Below are positions 10,743 through 24,200 of a stretch of DNA of 64,000 nucleotides, piece by piece (the first letter of the stretch is position 1; every line of letters begins with the position of its first letter). Position numbers and translations under genes: made by a program. This DNA is from Bidens hawaiensis. Its lineage: Eukaryota; Streptophyta; Magnoliopsida; Asterales; Asteraceae. The notes beneath the pieces were generated by a model. That model had not been told where the DNA came from. It saw only the letters and a list, made by a program, of their open reading frames with translations, and made no database searches. The stretch covers positions 434,001 through 498,000 of the forward strand of contig JAIQDT010000677.1 of assembly GCA_021521415.1 (NCBI GenBank), written 5' to 3'.

Positions 10743-13345
10743 GTACCCCTTATACGCATCCAAGAAGCATTTAAGGCGGAATGGTGCCAACGAATCCACT
10801 TTGAGATCAATTTCTGGTAACGGATAACAATCTTTGGGGCATGCTTTGTTCAAATCTTTGAAATCTATGCACATGCGCCATTGTTTGTCATTCTTCGGTA
10901 CCATTACGGGATTTGCAACCCATGTTTGATATCTACTAACGCGTACGATGCCTGCGTCAAGGAGTTCCTTGACTTGGGTTCTACACGCGTTAGTTTGTTC
11001 AGGCCCCATTACTCTGCGCTTTTGTACGATTGGCGTGACAGCCGGATCGCATTTTAGCTTATGCTCCGCCTTACTTCGGGGTACACCAGTCATGTCAGCT
11101 GGTGCCCACGCAAAGATGTCAGCGTTTTTCTGCAGTAAGCGTTTGAGTAAGGTGCGGGTGGGATCAACGATTGTTGGTCCAATGGTAACGGCCTGGTCGG
11201 GGTATTTGCCATTGAAGGCCCATTTTTCTGGTTCAGTGATGGTTGGTTTAGCCTTTTTCGGTTTGGGTTTAGATGAAACAGATGCAATGCATACCTGGGG
11301 AATGCCAGAGATCATTGCTACACCCTCAGCTGTTGGCCATCCCATCATGCCATGGACTGAAGATACCACGGCGTTGAATCTTGCCATCCCGTCTCTTCCG
11401 AATAGGATGTCGTACGTATGATGTGGCTTTTTCATTACGACAAAATCCACGTCTTCTGTGCGTGAATGATTCCCATCAGTAAGAGTAACGGGGAAAGATA
11501 GGATACCCAGGGGTGTTTCTGTACTTCCGTCAAACCCTTCCATTGAAGCGTAGACCGTTTCCAAGCGTTCTTTGTCTTCATCATCCAGCTTATCAAAGAA
11601 CTGTCTGTACATCACTGTCGACGAAGCGCCGTTGTCAGCAAGAGTGCGTGAAGTGATGTAGTGCCCCAGCTGGCTTCTGATGACGATGGGGCCTTCTTTG
11701 CTGGGGCCTCCTGGCACTCGCGGGAAGCGCACCTCAGCTTCTTTCCACGCGCATGGTTCTGCCACCCGTCTTTTTCTTCCTCTGACCTTGCCATGAACCA
11801 TGTTGATGCTGATATCGACGGGCTTTCGTCCGTTACCTCTGTACCGGTTGTCATTCCTTCCTCCCTTCCTGATCGATGCCACAAGATGTGCAAGCCTTCC
11901 GTCCTTGACAAATGTCTCAATAATATCCTTCAAGGATGTGCACTCTTCAGTACCATGACCCTTTGTCCCGTGGAAATCACAGGATTTGCTTTGATCCGCA
12001 TTAGGTTTCTGCCGGATCATTGGGGCTTTAGGCCATGGCAATTTTTCCGTGGCAAATATCTCCGTGACGCTCTTCGTGAGTGGCGTCCACCGGTGTTTTC
12101 GGTTTGAAGGGTGTGTGTTGTCCCTTCCGCCAACAAGAGGGCGAGAGCTGGATGAGGTGTCAAAGTTTACCCTTGACTGCCAAATACCTAGCCTCCTCTT
12201 TTTGTTCTGCCGGGCGATCCGGACATTATTCTCTCTGGTCCTCTGCGTGTAGAGGTGTGTACTCTGGGGAAGATCTCTTCCCAGTTGCTTTTCCGTCTCG
12301 GCAAAGCGCTTTGCCGCCGTCATGATGGCATCCCAAGTTGATGGCATACCATCCTTACCCGTCAATGTGCGGATAAGTTCTGGGTATTCGGCGCCTTGGA
12401 TGAAGGCGGCGCGAACCAGATCTTCACTTATGTTGCCGAGACTAAGCTTTTTGGAGTTGAAGCGAGTGATGAAGTCTAGTAGAGATTCATCCTCCTCTCT
12501 CACGCAGTTAAGGATCGTCCACTGCTCTTCAGTGTACTTCCTCTGTTGGCTGAAATGCTGGCTGAACTTGTTCTGAAAGTCCGCCCAGTCATATATGTGG
12601 TGGATCGGTAAACGATCGAACCATGCCCTGGCCGCTCCGACCAGAGTCATCTGGAACATGTAGCACCACGTGGGTTCCGTCCAGTTGCTGACGGTAGCCC
12701 CCGCAATGAACCTGTTCAAATGGTCGTCTGGGTCGGATAGACCATCGTAAGTGCCAATGTTGGACATTTGTTTGGCACTTCTTGGGGCGATTGCTTCCGC
12801 AATGTCCCTTGCGAACTTTGACTTCCCTGCATTTGTAGCAGTTGGTCTAAAGGTTTTGGAAAAGTCACGCGGGTTTCTCTCCACGATTGGTTTAAAGGCT
12901 TCCCCAAAATTCCTTTTTGGTTGGACGTCCGTTTCCTTACGCTTCCCTTTCGCCTTATGGCGAGGGTTCGCGTCGGTGTCGGACTCCAACTCGTCGTCTG
13001 AGTACTCGCAGTCACTACTCATATTGAGGTGTTGGCGAGTACTGGCGAATTCGTCAGCCTGTTGAACTGAACGCAAGCGTTCGTCCAATTCGGCTTGGAA
13101 TTCTCTTTGCCGTGCTTCGGCCCACGCCTTCACTTGATCTAGTGTTTGGCGGGGAACCTTCGTTCGTTTTTCCAGTTGGGTATCGGAGAACCCCAATGGA
13201 ATATTTACTCCACTTGCCCCGGCTTGGGTAGTCGGGGTAGTGTTCGTAAGGATTGTATAACCGCCGGTGTTCCCCCAGTTGCTGGGGTTGTTACCGGGGT
13301 TTCTTGGTCGGTTACTGGCCTTTGAACCGGAGTAACGTTAACCAT
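10743..13345 (-). pseudogene. gag: gag, protease and N-terminal RT, two frameshifts
   Basis: By comparison with the second element the natural start is the ATG at 13345. A one-base difference near 13271 shifts this N-terminal part out of frame. The remaining frame is open from 13196 (a TTG, not a start) and runs about 815 residues to the RT shift near 10744. It contains the retrotransposon gag domain (~165-300 of that frame), a CX2HX4HX4C zinc knuckle (residues 406-419), an aspartic protease site DNGAS (521-525) and the start of RT (WRMCIDFKDLNKACPKDCYP, ~773-792). Capsid, protease and RT would normally come from one polyprotein. Splice signals were not found that would rescue either shift, so both are read as mutations. 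Confidence 0.9.
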
Positions 13346-13386
13346 TTCTTCGGAAATTGTGAAAAAACTAAAGTAGTTCTAGCTTT

Positions 13387-13404
13387 TATACACGGATGGC
13401 GCCA
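13387..13404 (-). other. Primer-binding site
   Basis: Minus-strand TGGCGCCATCCGTG begins one base after the LTR. Its first eight bases are complementary to the 3' end expected for plant tRNA-Asp (as in other Tat elements), after which the match ends. The second element has the same site at 50331. Confidence 0.7.
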
Positions 13405-13405
13405 A

Positions 13406-14424
13406 TGAAGAAACACTAAGTGACCCGGTACAGATTATAGATAATCTGGGGGTTAAGTAATGTTTCCCACGGATGAGGTCTAGCTGAGAAGGCTGTTCTT
13501 CAGGAGACCTGCAAAACAAACACCGTAAGCTCGTCACTGAGAAGGGGGGGGTTCCTCCTTGTGACCACCCTCCGGCGTGAGAATCAGACTAGGTTGCTCT
13601 GAATATAAGTGTATATTAAGAGATTGCTAGATAACTGGATAGCAGATGATCTTACCATTCCAAGATATTGGAGTATTTATAGCCGAAGGTAGGTTTCCTA
13701 GAAGGTACAGCCGGCTGAATAGTATTCCTGTTCAACCAACAGTGGACTATGCACAGGCCATACTGGTTGGTGGGTAGGTTACGGCCAACAGTAACAAAGT
13801 CGGCTGCACTATTCCACCAACTGTAGATTATGCACGTCCTACTTACTGTGGATTGTACGCAGGCCATGCTGGTTGGTGAATAGGTTACGGCCAACAGTAA
13901 CACTATTCTACCAACTGTAGGCCGCGCATGCTCCTCAGTAAGGGTTGGTGAGTAGGCAGCGGCTAATAGTGACAAACAGTACTAGAGGGTGCTCCTCCTC
14001 GCCCTGTTGTCGATGAGCTGTCACCCTGTGATTGGCTCATGGGCTGTTCTGGTCAGATCGTCTGTCCTTTCCATACCTTGGTAGGTATGGTACAAAAGAT
14101 CTTTCAGAATCAGACTGGCTCATTTAGGCGGGATTGTTCCCGCCTTGCTCATTCCTTCATGTGACTACTGAAGTAGCTAGTGTCTTGTGCGTGTAGCCCT
14201 GCTGTCTGCGGGTAGCCTTCCCTGATGGCTTGTATCCGCAACTGCGGGAACAGGCGGGGTACTTCACCATTGGGAGGCTTTCCCTGCGTGTTCAGCTTGT
14301 GTACTGCGCGTAAGATCCTATGAGCATGGTGGGTCCTGCGGGAGCAGATGGCCTTTGCGCAGACGTCCCTGTTCAAGGTGAGTCTTGCGGGACCAACTGA
14401 TCTCTGCTGGGACCTACCTCTTCA
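13406..14424 (-). repeat. LTR (5' LTR in element orientation)
   Basis: Partner of 1915-2933, with the same length and no visible difference. TATA motif at 13674-13682 on the minus strand. The 5-bp duplication CCTGG follows at 14425-14429. Confidence 0.97.
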
Positions 14425-14429
14425 CCTGG

Positions 14430-15096
14430 TGTATTGGAAAGGGAAAAAAGTTAAATGTTGCACTAAATTACATTAAAAGTGACTGAATGTTTGAAAAATG
14501 AAAAAGGAAAAACAGTTAAATGTGTATACCCTGATTGGTTACACTAAAATTGGAGACAAAAAGGGAATAAAAATGTTCAACCACTGAATGTTGCAATAAA
14601 TTGTTTTCTTTTACTTGAACTCTGCCTATTTAACATGCCCTTAATCAAATATGTAGATATCATTACCACTGAAACTGTGTTTAGAGCTCCAAATATGTTC
14701 GTATCAACAGCCCCCTTTGCATGTCCAAAAACGGTACCAAGTTCTTATATTCTTAACTTTCTTTATGAAAGATCGTGGGCTCTAGTCTCATTCGTGACAA
14801 GATGCCATGCGCGAGCCAGGGGTTATACCATAGTGGCCTTTGAGCGGTGGATTTCCCTATACTTGGTTGCGGGCAAGTCACCAGTGTTGTCCGCAATCGT
14901 GAGCAAGGATGGTCTTTTGCCAGTGGGTTCTACCCGGGCTTTGTCGGTTGTTAAAAAAAATAATTGATTTAATTTAAAGTACTATTGTTGTTTAATTATG
15001 ACAAAGATTCAATACAATATATATTTTTATTTTTTATTTTTTTATTTTTATTATTAGAGGATTTCACAAACTAAATTTCAGCTATTGATGTTGCAG
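14430..15096. other. Flank between the Tat element and the decarboxylase exons
   Basis: No coding region is supported. The open frame at 14635-14967 has no recognisable family, and its second half (about 14800-14950) looks like common interspersed plant repeat DNA. First exons of the decarboxylase gene were searched for here without success. Confidence 0.4.
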
Positions 15097-17858
15097 AGTG
15101 TCAATGGAACATCAAGAAAATCTAGTTCTCAGGTAAAAGCTAGCAGTTTTCTATTTCATTCTTATTGAACTGTACGTTGTTTGTTTAAATCTTCTCTCTA
15201 GACTGCGAATGATGTATTGATAAAGAATGGCAAACAAAAAAAACAAATTATATAAAAAAGACTAAAATATATAATAAGTGATGGATCTAGAAGAAAAGTT
15301 GAGGGTAGCGCGGGCTATTTTTTTTTCAAAGGGAGCCAATACATAAAATGAAGATAAAAAACATATTTTGCACTAAAAATGTATTTCGCCAAGAAAGTTA
15401 AGAGGTAGCGCGGCCCAACTTATGCTAGATCCGCCCCGACTTGAATTTTATTGATACAAATAAGTATTAAAATTAAAACTGATATCATGCAAACATTAAG
15501 ACATCATGAAATGAATATCATTTTTTTTTTTAAATCTTGATGTAATAAACTTTAACCATTTATAAAAACAACTATTACAAATAAGCCTAATATAGACTCA
15601 AATCTTTTTTCATACAAGTATATATGTATCAAAATTAAAACTGATATCATGCATGCAAACATTAATCCAACATGAAATAACATGCATGTTTTTTTTATTT
15701 TCAAAGCACGAGCTCTGTATGAATTTATGTTTAACATTTTGTAGGAAAAAGAGAATGAAACCCTACGGAACAAGGATGAGAAAAAACCTGTCAATGGTAA
15801 TATAGTTATTTCTGATTCTCAAGATTCAGAAAACACTCCATTGGTTAACAGACTAAAGGCATTAGCTGCACAAGATATTGCATGTTTTCACTTTCCCGGT
15901 CATCACCGGGGTCGTGCAGCTCCATCTTCGTTGTCTTCGGTCATTGGAATAGAGGCCTTCAATTTGGACACTACTTCGACACCGCAGCTCGATAACATTC
16001 ATGACCCCGAGGGCCCCATTTTGGAGGCACAAAAGAATGCAGCTAAAGTGTTTGGAGCTAAAGAGACATGGTTCTTAATTGGAGGTACCACAAGTGGGAT
16101 TCAAGCAGCTATTATGGCTACTTGTTCACCAGGGGATACCCTGATTATTCAAAGAAACTCACATAAATCCGCATTTTCCGGTATGGTGTTATCCGGTGCA
16201 ATACCAAAGTACATCAATGCAGAATATGATTTGGACTGGGATATGGCTTGGGGCATCACTCCATCACAGGCAAGTTACATTTTCTAAAAGAAAATCATTA
16301 TAGTTACATATTAATTTGACCAAAATATTCATTATTGTATGGTGAAAATCATCTAGTTGACCAAACTAACCTTTTAGCTTTGACCATGTTCTCAAGTGAG
16401 TAGGATTTGTATATTCTTATTAAAGTTGGTACCACAAAGATTATAAACACGTTTTCAATGTTTTAAGTTTTGTAATATTTTTAAAAAATAAAAAGTTTTT
16501 TTTATAATATTATAATAATTAATGAAAGAAGTTTTTGTTTGAAAAAGTATTAAAAAATGTTAGAAATTAAATTATACTTTTAGGAACTTTATATTGAACT
16601 CAACTTGTTTTTAGACTTAAGGAATATTGATTGTGCTCATGTCTTTATTAATATAAGAATAGTGTGAAAAAGGTTTTTTATTTATAATTTCCGGAGGACG
16701 TATTTGTGCAATCATGTGACAAAAGAGGTGTAGGATCTAATATTATGTCACGTGCGTCAACTTGTTGGATGAATATTTTGATAAATTAAAAAGGTTAATC
16801 GCTACATTGATAAAGTCGTTAATTAAAATAGTATTTTTGATGATTTTGTATGGCAGGTGGAAAAGGCAATAAATGAATTGGATGCTGAAGGTCGAAAAGC
16901 ATCCGCTGTTTTCATCACCTCTCCAACTTATCATGGCGTTTGTAGCAATCTAGAACAAATTTCCGCCTTGTGTCATTCTCACAACATTCCGCTTATTGTA
17001 GATGAGGCTCACGGAGCCCACTTACGCTTTCATGAAACCACATTACAACTTTCAGCTCTTCATCACGGGGCTGATATATCGGTACAATCAACCCACAAGG
17101 TGTTGGGGTCTCTCACGCAATCTTCAATGTTACATATGTCAGGAAATATTGTTGATAGAGTCAGAATATGCAAGTGCCTTGAAACCCTTCAAAGCACAAG
17201 TCCTAGCTTTATTCTTTTAGCTTCCTTAGATGCTGCAACAGCTCAAATAAGTGAACACCCAAAGACCATTTTTAACAAACCGGTTGAACTAGCCATGGAA
17301 GCAAAAGGTCTTATAGAAAGGATTCCTGGAATGACGGTCCTTAAGTCATCTACTTTTGAGACCGACCCTTTAAGAATTGTCGTTGGGGTGTGGAAGCTTG
17401 GTATATCTGGTTTTGAAGTTTATAATATCTTAGTAAAAGATTATGGAGTGATTGCTGAACTTGATGGGACACGTTGTGTCATATTTGTGGTAAATCTAGG
17501 TACCAATAGGGATGATATTACGAGACTTGTGTCCGGGTTAAACCATATATCTCAAACTAGTAAATCACATCGAGTAAAGAATATACAGCCTCTAATTGAA
17601 ACGAAAGCTAGCATGCGATTGAGCCCTCGAGACGCCTTCTTCGCTAGTAAAAAGAACGTGAGGTTTGAAGAATGTGTTGGGAAAGTGTGTGGGGAGTTAG
17701 TATGCCCATACCCGCCGGGAATCCCACCACTTACACCTGGGGAAGACATCACAGAGGAAGCATTAAATTATTTGATGGAGGTGAAAAATAATGGTGGTTA
17801 TATTTATGGAGTTTCGGATTCAACTCTCTCTACCATGGTTGTTTGCACTTATAATTAA
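15097..17858 (+). CDS. Orn/Lys/Arg decarboxylase family protein, 3' exons
   Basis: A PLP-dependent decarboxylase of the bacterial-type (group III) family, which makes amines from basic amino acids; the exact substrate is unknown. Exons: 15097-15132 (weak), 15745-16269 and 16857-17858, all phase 0. Visible motifs are the N-terminal FHFPGHHRGRA, the glycine-rich GGTTSGIQAA, RNSHKSAF, VDEAHGAH and the cofactor lysine in QSTHKVLGSLTQSSMLH. Near the C terminus are CPYPPGIPPLTPGE and GYIYGVSD. The core is intact. The intron 16270-16856 has a GC donor (CAG|GCAAGT). The first exon(s), with the start codon and a probable plastid transit peptide, were not found. They may lie beyond the Tat element, which would then sit in an intron. 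The gene is tail-to-tail with SEC3 (676 bp apart). Confidence 0.88.
15283..15438. mobile_element. Small MITE-like element in a decarboxylase intron
   Basis: The ends carry GGATCTAG and its complement CTAGATCC. Just inside, AAGTTGAGGGTAGCGCGGG and its near-complement face each other. No clear target duplication was seen. It lies in the intron before the exon at 15745. Confidence 0.4.
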
Positions 17859-18533
17859 TCCATCATAGAATTTTTGACAAATGGCGTATCGAGCCTGATC
17901 ATGTAACAAATTCCTTCATTTTATTGATTTCATTTCATTCTTAAAAGCGCAGCAATCGTTAATTGATGCTATCAATTCATGCATTTATATAGTTATTTAA
18001 ATTCATATCTGGTCATTTCTTTTAAAGAGCGATCTTTTCCATCTTTTATGCTGCAGTTCTACAAAATGATCCCCTCCTATAACTATAAGAATATTATTTT
18101 TGTCAAAAAAAATAATAATAAAAAAAAATTAAGGCAGCAATATTAAAGCCAAAACATTATGAAAATGAAGAAAAACAAAATCTAAAATCAAATACAAGTT
18201 TAGACCTCATCAATATAGAAAAACCAAAGGACCGCATATTGGAATTCAGATTAGTATGCCAAAAAAAAATCTATGGGATCTTGAACAACGGCCACCAAAT
18301 TTCAAATTAGTACGGCACAAAATGGATCTCATTCAATCTGCAAACCATTAAAATGTTAAGAAAATCGATCTTCCCGTAGTAATATTGACCTCTAAACTAC
18401 CATTATCAAATTTAACTGTGATTAAGAAAACGAGTATTACTGAAACATGAGCAGTTAAACTGAGCAATGAGAAGCGGATTGCAGTCAACGAACATACCTT
18501 TGACTTTCAGAAAGGGACACGTGAACAAGTACT

Positions 18534-21211
18534 CTAGATCGATCCTAAAATGTCTCGAATTTCTACAACAGATGGAATGTTTTCAGTCGGGTAGACTTTT
18601 GTAGCAAGTTGAGCAAAGCTTTCATACTTGTCCAGAAATTCTTTCTGCGTGTTTTCATAATGAAGTTATTGTTGTATGTAAAGCGTCAAGCTTCATTATT
18701 AAAAACTTGATTATATCACAAAACACAAATTTATTAGATTTTTTTTATTTGCAAAGCCACAATACCTTGCATTTGTCCCATAGTATTGGAAACAGTTCCT
18801 CAGAGGTCAAGTTTTTCATCAGTTTCTTATGCATTGCAGTGATGTGTTTGTCAACCTGTGTACACAAGTAGTCTCAGTAAAGCATCAATAGAAGTTAAAA
18901 CTAACAGGATGCAATTTATTTGAAATTTTAATTTTCTATCTCACCCCTGTTAAGCCGGATTTAACCACCTTTCTAAGATCTGATTTTGACATTCCAACTT
19001 GAAATGGAACCTGTAATTATCAAAAAAAAAAGTAATTAGCATCAATGCAACATCACATGGTTATGCAAATTTAAGTAGAAAAACATGGAAACAAATATCC
19101 ACGCTTACCTCTTCTGGGGTAATAGTTAACAAAAGATCCTCAACTTTTCGAGCAAACTGGAAAAGGCGCTCAAATTCCTGCAAATATTGAAAGAAAGCAA
19201 AAGGATACAAGATTGTCAATAAGAAACATGATATGTTATAGTGCCATACAAGTGTAATTAACTAATAACTTACATAGTATATGATAACACTCATATGACG
19301 CGTGCAAGATTGTTCATATGCATCACTTGCTTGATGATAAAATTTAGCTAAAGTTGGCACACAATTGGCCAGGTCATACAGACTGCATAGAACTGCTTCT
19401 CATCAGCATCTAATGTAACCATGATCAAGAAAATTATATTGCATTAATTAATTAACATGGGTATACTACATCAATACCTATTTTGGAATGCTGCATAGTT
19501 TTCTAAAAGAAAAATATCCGGGTGTTTTACACTGCCCTGGGAAATATTATCCAGCGTCACAAACATAACCCCGATCTGTCAAATAATATTCACCGTCAGT
19601 TTGTTATATTTTAGATTAGCAATTAGTTAAAGTGCTCACAATTTTAATATATGCTTGATCGACCAAATCCCTAGATTGCCCCTTGATATATTGTTCCATA
19701 CGGGTGGCAAGTAATGCAAATCTACATTGAAGCAATACAACACAACTGGAGTAGTTAGGCATGTAAACGTACCGAACGCTCAGGGAACAGTTCATAAACC
19801 ATTTGACAGGAAGTTGGTTTATTTAATAAACTAACAAACATGAACAAAAAGATTCATTCCTTTATGTTCGTTCATTTAAATTCGCTTGTGTCCGTTCATT
19901 TATGTTTGTTTAAGTTTGGAAGTTTACATTCGTTAATATATTCATTTAAATATTTTTTCCCCATTACACCATTGACTAACTTTTTAGGCCAAACACATTG
20001 TTCTTCACATTACTTTTACTTATTTTAGCATAGTTATGTTTATTAATATATGTTCATTTATGTTCCTTCATTTACGTTCGTAAAATTGTTCGTTTATATT
20101 GTTACCATAAACGAGCACAAACATGTTCATTTCTTAACGAGTGAACAAGAACAAGAAAACCACGCGCGTTTAACTGTTTGTGTTCGATTGTTTGTCCGGT
20201 TAAAGTTAACGAACGAACGAACGAACACATGCATGCTCCGTTCGTGCTTGTCTGATTCGTTTACAAGGCTAGAAATTGTATAAAAATAATTGGTACTAAG
20301 GGCAAACGTGTCAGTGACTAACATCAAATTGCAGCAACAGGAGTAAAAAACATGTATACTTTACCTAGGTATAAATGGCATGGCAGTGCTCGATTGTTTA
20401 GCATTTTTCTCATTCTTTTCTATCTGGTAACGAGCGTCATCTACAAACTGCAATATACGTTACAAACTGATTGACAAATTAATATGACTTTGAATCTAAA
20501 CTGGTATAATAATAATAGGTGTAGCTTACACGGACAAATAATGTACTGATTCTATCTTCCAATGCGACAAGTAAGAGGCGCACATATCCGGATGTTTCTG
20601 ATTTCAAATCAGAAGTATATCGGTTTGTTATAGCATGCATTGATATGCACAGCAAAGGATCAATCTTGTGGGCCCACTCCACTGTTGCAAAGAAGTCATC
20701 CTGAAAGTCAACAAGGAACACTTAAACTTACAAAACTCAAAAGAGTGAGTATTGTCTCTTGTACAATTATAGTATTAACCATAAACATCTTGTAGTTACT
20801 TGTATCCCATCTAGTAAATCACAGAGTGACTCATTTAATGCCCCCAGGTCCACTGCACCTGCATGATTCCAAATACAAAGCTCAAACTGGTATTTATTAC
20901 ATGAGCAAAAAAGAACAAACTGTAGCACATATTATTATTTTTTATTACTATTATTATTGTTATTACCCTTGATGCCATCTTCATCATCCTCCATCATGCT
21001 TAAATAGTCCTCATCATCTTCATCATGAATACTTGGTGGATCAGGTGTTGAAACTTCAAAGCGCATAAAAAACGATAAAAATGAACTCTGCAGTTTAAGA
21101 AACAGTAACGTTAAAAGCATAGACAGAAGATGATAAAATGGAATACGAATCTTTATCCAAGAACCAAAAATGTCACACAAACATACAGATATAATATGTA
21201 TGTATTATGTA

Positions 21212-21242
<31 letters not shown>

Positions 21243-24200
21243 GCGGAGAGAGTTAAGGAGAGATGAGCTTTGTTCACACCTCATCGACAAGGAGCGGGAT
21301 AAAAGTCTCTAGCATTTTGGAATAAGCTTCAGAAACCATAGAAGTGTTTACGTTTATGTTGGGGGCACTGGAACCTTCAAACCAAACACTTTGTACTTTT
21401 GGTGCTTTAGTACCAGTACGAAGCTCGTTAGCAAATTCATGAGCCTAATATTAGACCGTAATAAATTTTAAAAACCAAAAGAGGACATCAGTATAGATTT
21501 TAAATGCATATGTGGCACGCACATTTAAATTCCTACTAATTCATCAAACTTGAATGCAAATAATATTTCAACTGCTTTTACCTCATGCCGTAAAAGCTGA
21601 TTAACTGAATTACAATACGTTTTCCTCAAAGGAGGCAAGCTACTTTTATCAAGAATCTGATAATACACCATATATATATGTTATTCATAGTTATAGATAT
21701 AAACCAATAAGTAAAGTGAAGTTGCCATGTAATTAACCTTCAGGTGATGCAACAGACGCGCATAAGTTCTGCATTTGTTTTGAATATCAACATGATTAGG
21801 TGCCTTTAGTTTCCCACGCTGCACAACATCAGATGGTTATAAGATTTATTGCATTCATGAAGTCTATAAGTTCAGAAATTAAAAGGCACACTAAGAAACA
21901 AACCTGAGTGAAGTTTCTTTTATCACTCATCAGAGAATCCACCATATTAACAAAAAAGTCCCTCAAAAACTCGCAGGCTAATCGTACAAAAGTCAACTTT
22001 ATTATGTCAAGTTCTGCCCTCTTTTCCTTAACCTGTGACAGAAATGCATAAAACACTACCATTTTCCACATCAAACCAAACATTATTAACAAAAAAATTA
22101 TAGAAAAGCAATGAACATACAGCTCTCGCTTTTGCATAGCTGGGATCCAATGCATCAATACCTCGCGAGGCACTTCTAAGCCATTCACATGCCTCGATGT
22201 ATTTATTCAGGGATTTCAGGTCAAACGAGCCTCCGGCTAGACAATCTGAAATCTGTTATGAATACAGTCATGTATCATTATCGAATGTACGATTGAATAA
22301 GTTAGTAGTGGCTGAAAATAATATACCTCCGAAGGGATATGCAGTTTCACATGAAGCTTATCTAATTCCACAACTAAAGATTTATAATTTAAAGACTGTA
22401 GTTCCAGCTTGTTGTTGCGTGCTTCTATCTGTGATCACAAATTGATATTTGATGGATTTAACAGTATAAACCACAAAACGACTGTTGGTAAACAATTAAT
22501 AAAAGAAAGGGAACATGCATTAGCCTGCAACAATGTGTAAGCATGTTCTTTTCTACATTTAAAAAATCAATATTAGAAAGGAATAAAACGGTGATATAAA
22601 ATATAGTCTAGCATAATGTCATGCGATCCATACCGCCTGGATGTCCTCTCGCATATGTCTGAGTTTCACATTAAAAAGTGCCAGCCATTCATCCATGTCT
22701 TCGACACATATTGCGGCTGACTCAAGCCCCTGCAACACCTGCAGAAGCATAAAACATAAAATATGAAATTCAGAAAGTAAACATGGCTTTTAATAAGAAA
22801 GATAGCTTATTATACAGTTCTTTACTAAATGGAATCCATGTTATATGGCGATCGTGCAACATGAATCATAACGAGTTAAATAGTTTTAATATCCATAAAA
22901 GAAGCCTATAGCCATTCCAAGAATTATATATTTTGCCGAGTTGACCTCTATTATGAGAAATTACCTCAGTTACCAAAGGCTCACTTTCCAAAATTGCATG
23001 CACATTTGCTGCTTCCAAAGCATGCAATTCCCGTTTTAGCCTTTCCGATAAGACTTCTGCTTCCCCAATGCTAATCATATATCTATGCACAATGCCATTA
23101 CCACCATCATCATAAACATATACAATGACCTTATAATATAAAACCTCACAAAACTTTTGGACATTCCAGTATTTAAAGAAAGAAACATACTATACCTTCT
23201 GATGCAGCATTATTAAGTATATGCGTACAAAACTACAAATTAAAAGTTATATTTATATGCATACCAGCTATATTGAAATGCAGAGGCATGTCATATGACA
23301 ATTATCATATGTAGTAAGATAAACAAAAAATATACACGTACGTGTTTAGAAGAGCTTCCATGTCCTCTTCTTCTGCTTGTGACACAAGTTCATTTTCAAC
23401 TGTGGCGTCGCCTTCTATAAACACATCTCCAGAAGGTCCATCTACAAAATTCTGTTGTTTAGAAGCTTTCGACGCATGTTCCTACAAAATTAGTAAAAGC
23501 ACAATGTTGCAAAACATATGTTATACAAACAAAAGATACAGGCAGTGACATAAATGTTTCTACATAAACATGATGACTTGTAAAATGTGTACACACCTTA
23601 GCCCAAAGGGCTAACTCCACAATATCAATACCAACAACTTTCGGTAGATGACCCGATGCATCCTTGCAGATATTAAGAATACAGACCAATATATGATTCC
23701 TAGTCAAGAAAATGCAAGGCAATGATAGAGTGATGATAGACAAACTTGTTAATAATATTAAGGGTTAAAGTAAATGGAACTGGGATAAATTACCTGTCAT
23801 CAAGATTTCGCATGGTCCACTGAGCAGGAACAACTCTCTGGTGTTTAAGATTATCAAAACCCTGTTGGAAGATTAGTTCATGCAGGAAGTTATACAACAA
23901 TTAACTTGAATGGAAAACCCAACTTCTTTGAAAAGAAAAAAAAACTAGAATATGGAAAATAAGCCTTACCAGCGTAAATGTGCATCCAGTGGGGTCATTA
24001 GTAAATAACTCCACCTTCCCAAGACGCTTTAACTTGTATACTTTTGCTTGCTACATATGTATGAATTTGCAGAAATAAATTGATATTCTCTTAATCAGCA
24101 AAGCAATACACGTATACAAGACGACTATACAGATGTATTAAAAAGAAAGTTCTGTATATACCTCAAGACCAGTACCAGTTGTATACTTAAAGACACGGAG

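Larger units (their letters stand above)
1915..14424 (-). mobile_element. Full-length Ty3/gypsy Tat-lineage retrotransposon with antisense gene
   Basis: The 12,510-bp element has 1,019-bp direct LTRs at both ends (TG...CA, with TGAAGA/TCTTCA tips) and a perfect 5-bp target duplication, CCTGG (1910-1914 and 14425-14429). On the minus strand it has a primer-binding site next to the right LTR, then gag, protease, RT, two RNase H domains and integrase, and a purine tract next to the left LTR. There is no chromodomain, and the second RNase H is of the plant-like type, which marks the Tat/Ogre lineage. Between integrase and the polypurine tract lies a five-exon gene on the opposite strand, flanked by tandem repeats. 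The LTRs look identical by eye, which implies a recent insertion. Gag and RT nevertheless carry frameshifts, so this copy probably cannot make its own enzymes. It lies upstream of, or inside an upstream intron of, the decarboxylase gene. Confidence 0.95.

Noticed and set aside
8020..13065. Many plus-strand open frames opposite gag-pol
   Set aside because: They are shadows of the minus-strand polyprotein, with no family features of their own.
10665..13196. Start of gag at 13196
   Set aside because: The first codon is TTG and is internal. The homologous ATG is at 13345, separated by a frameshift.
14635..14967. 110-codon open frame near the decarboxylase gene
   Set aside because: No family resemblance, no splice support to the downstream exons, and a repeat-like second half.
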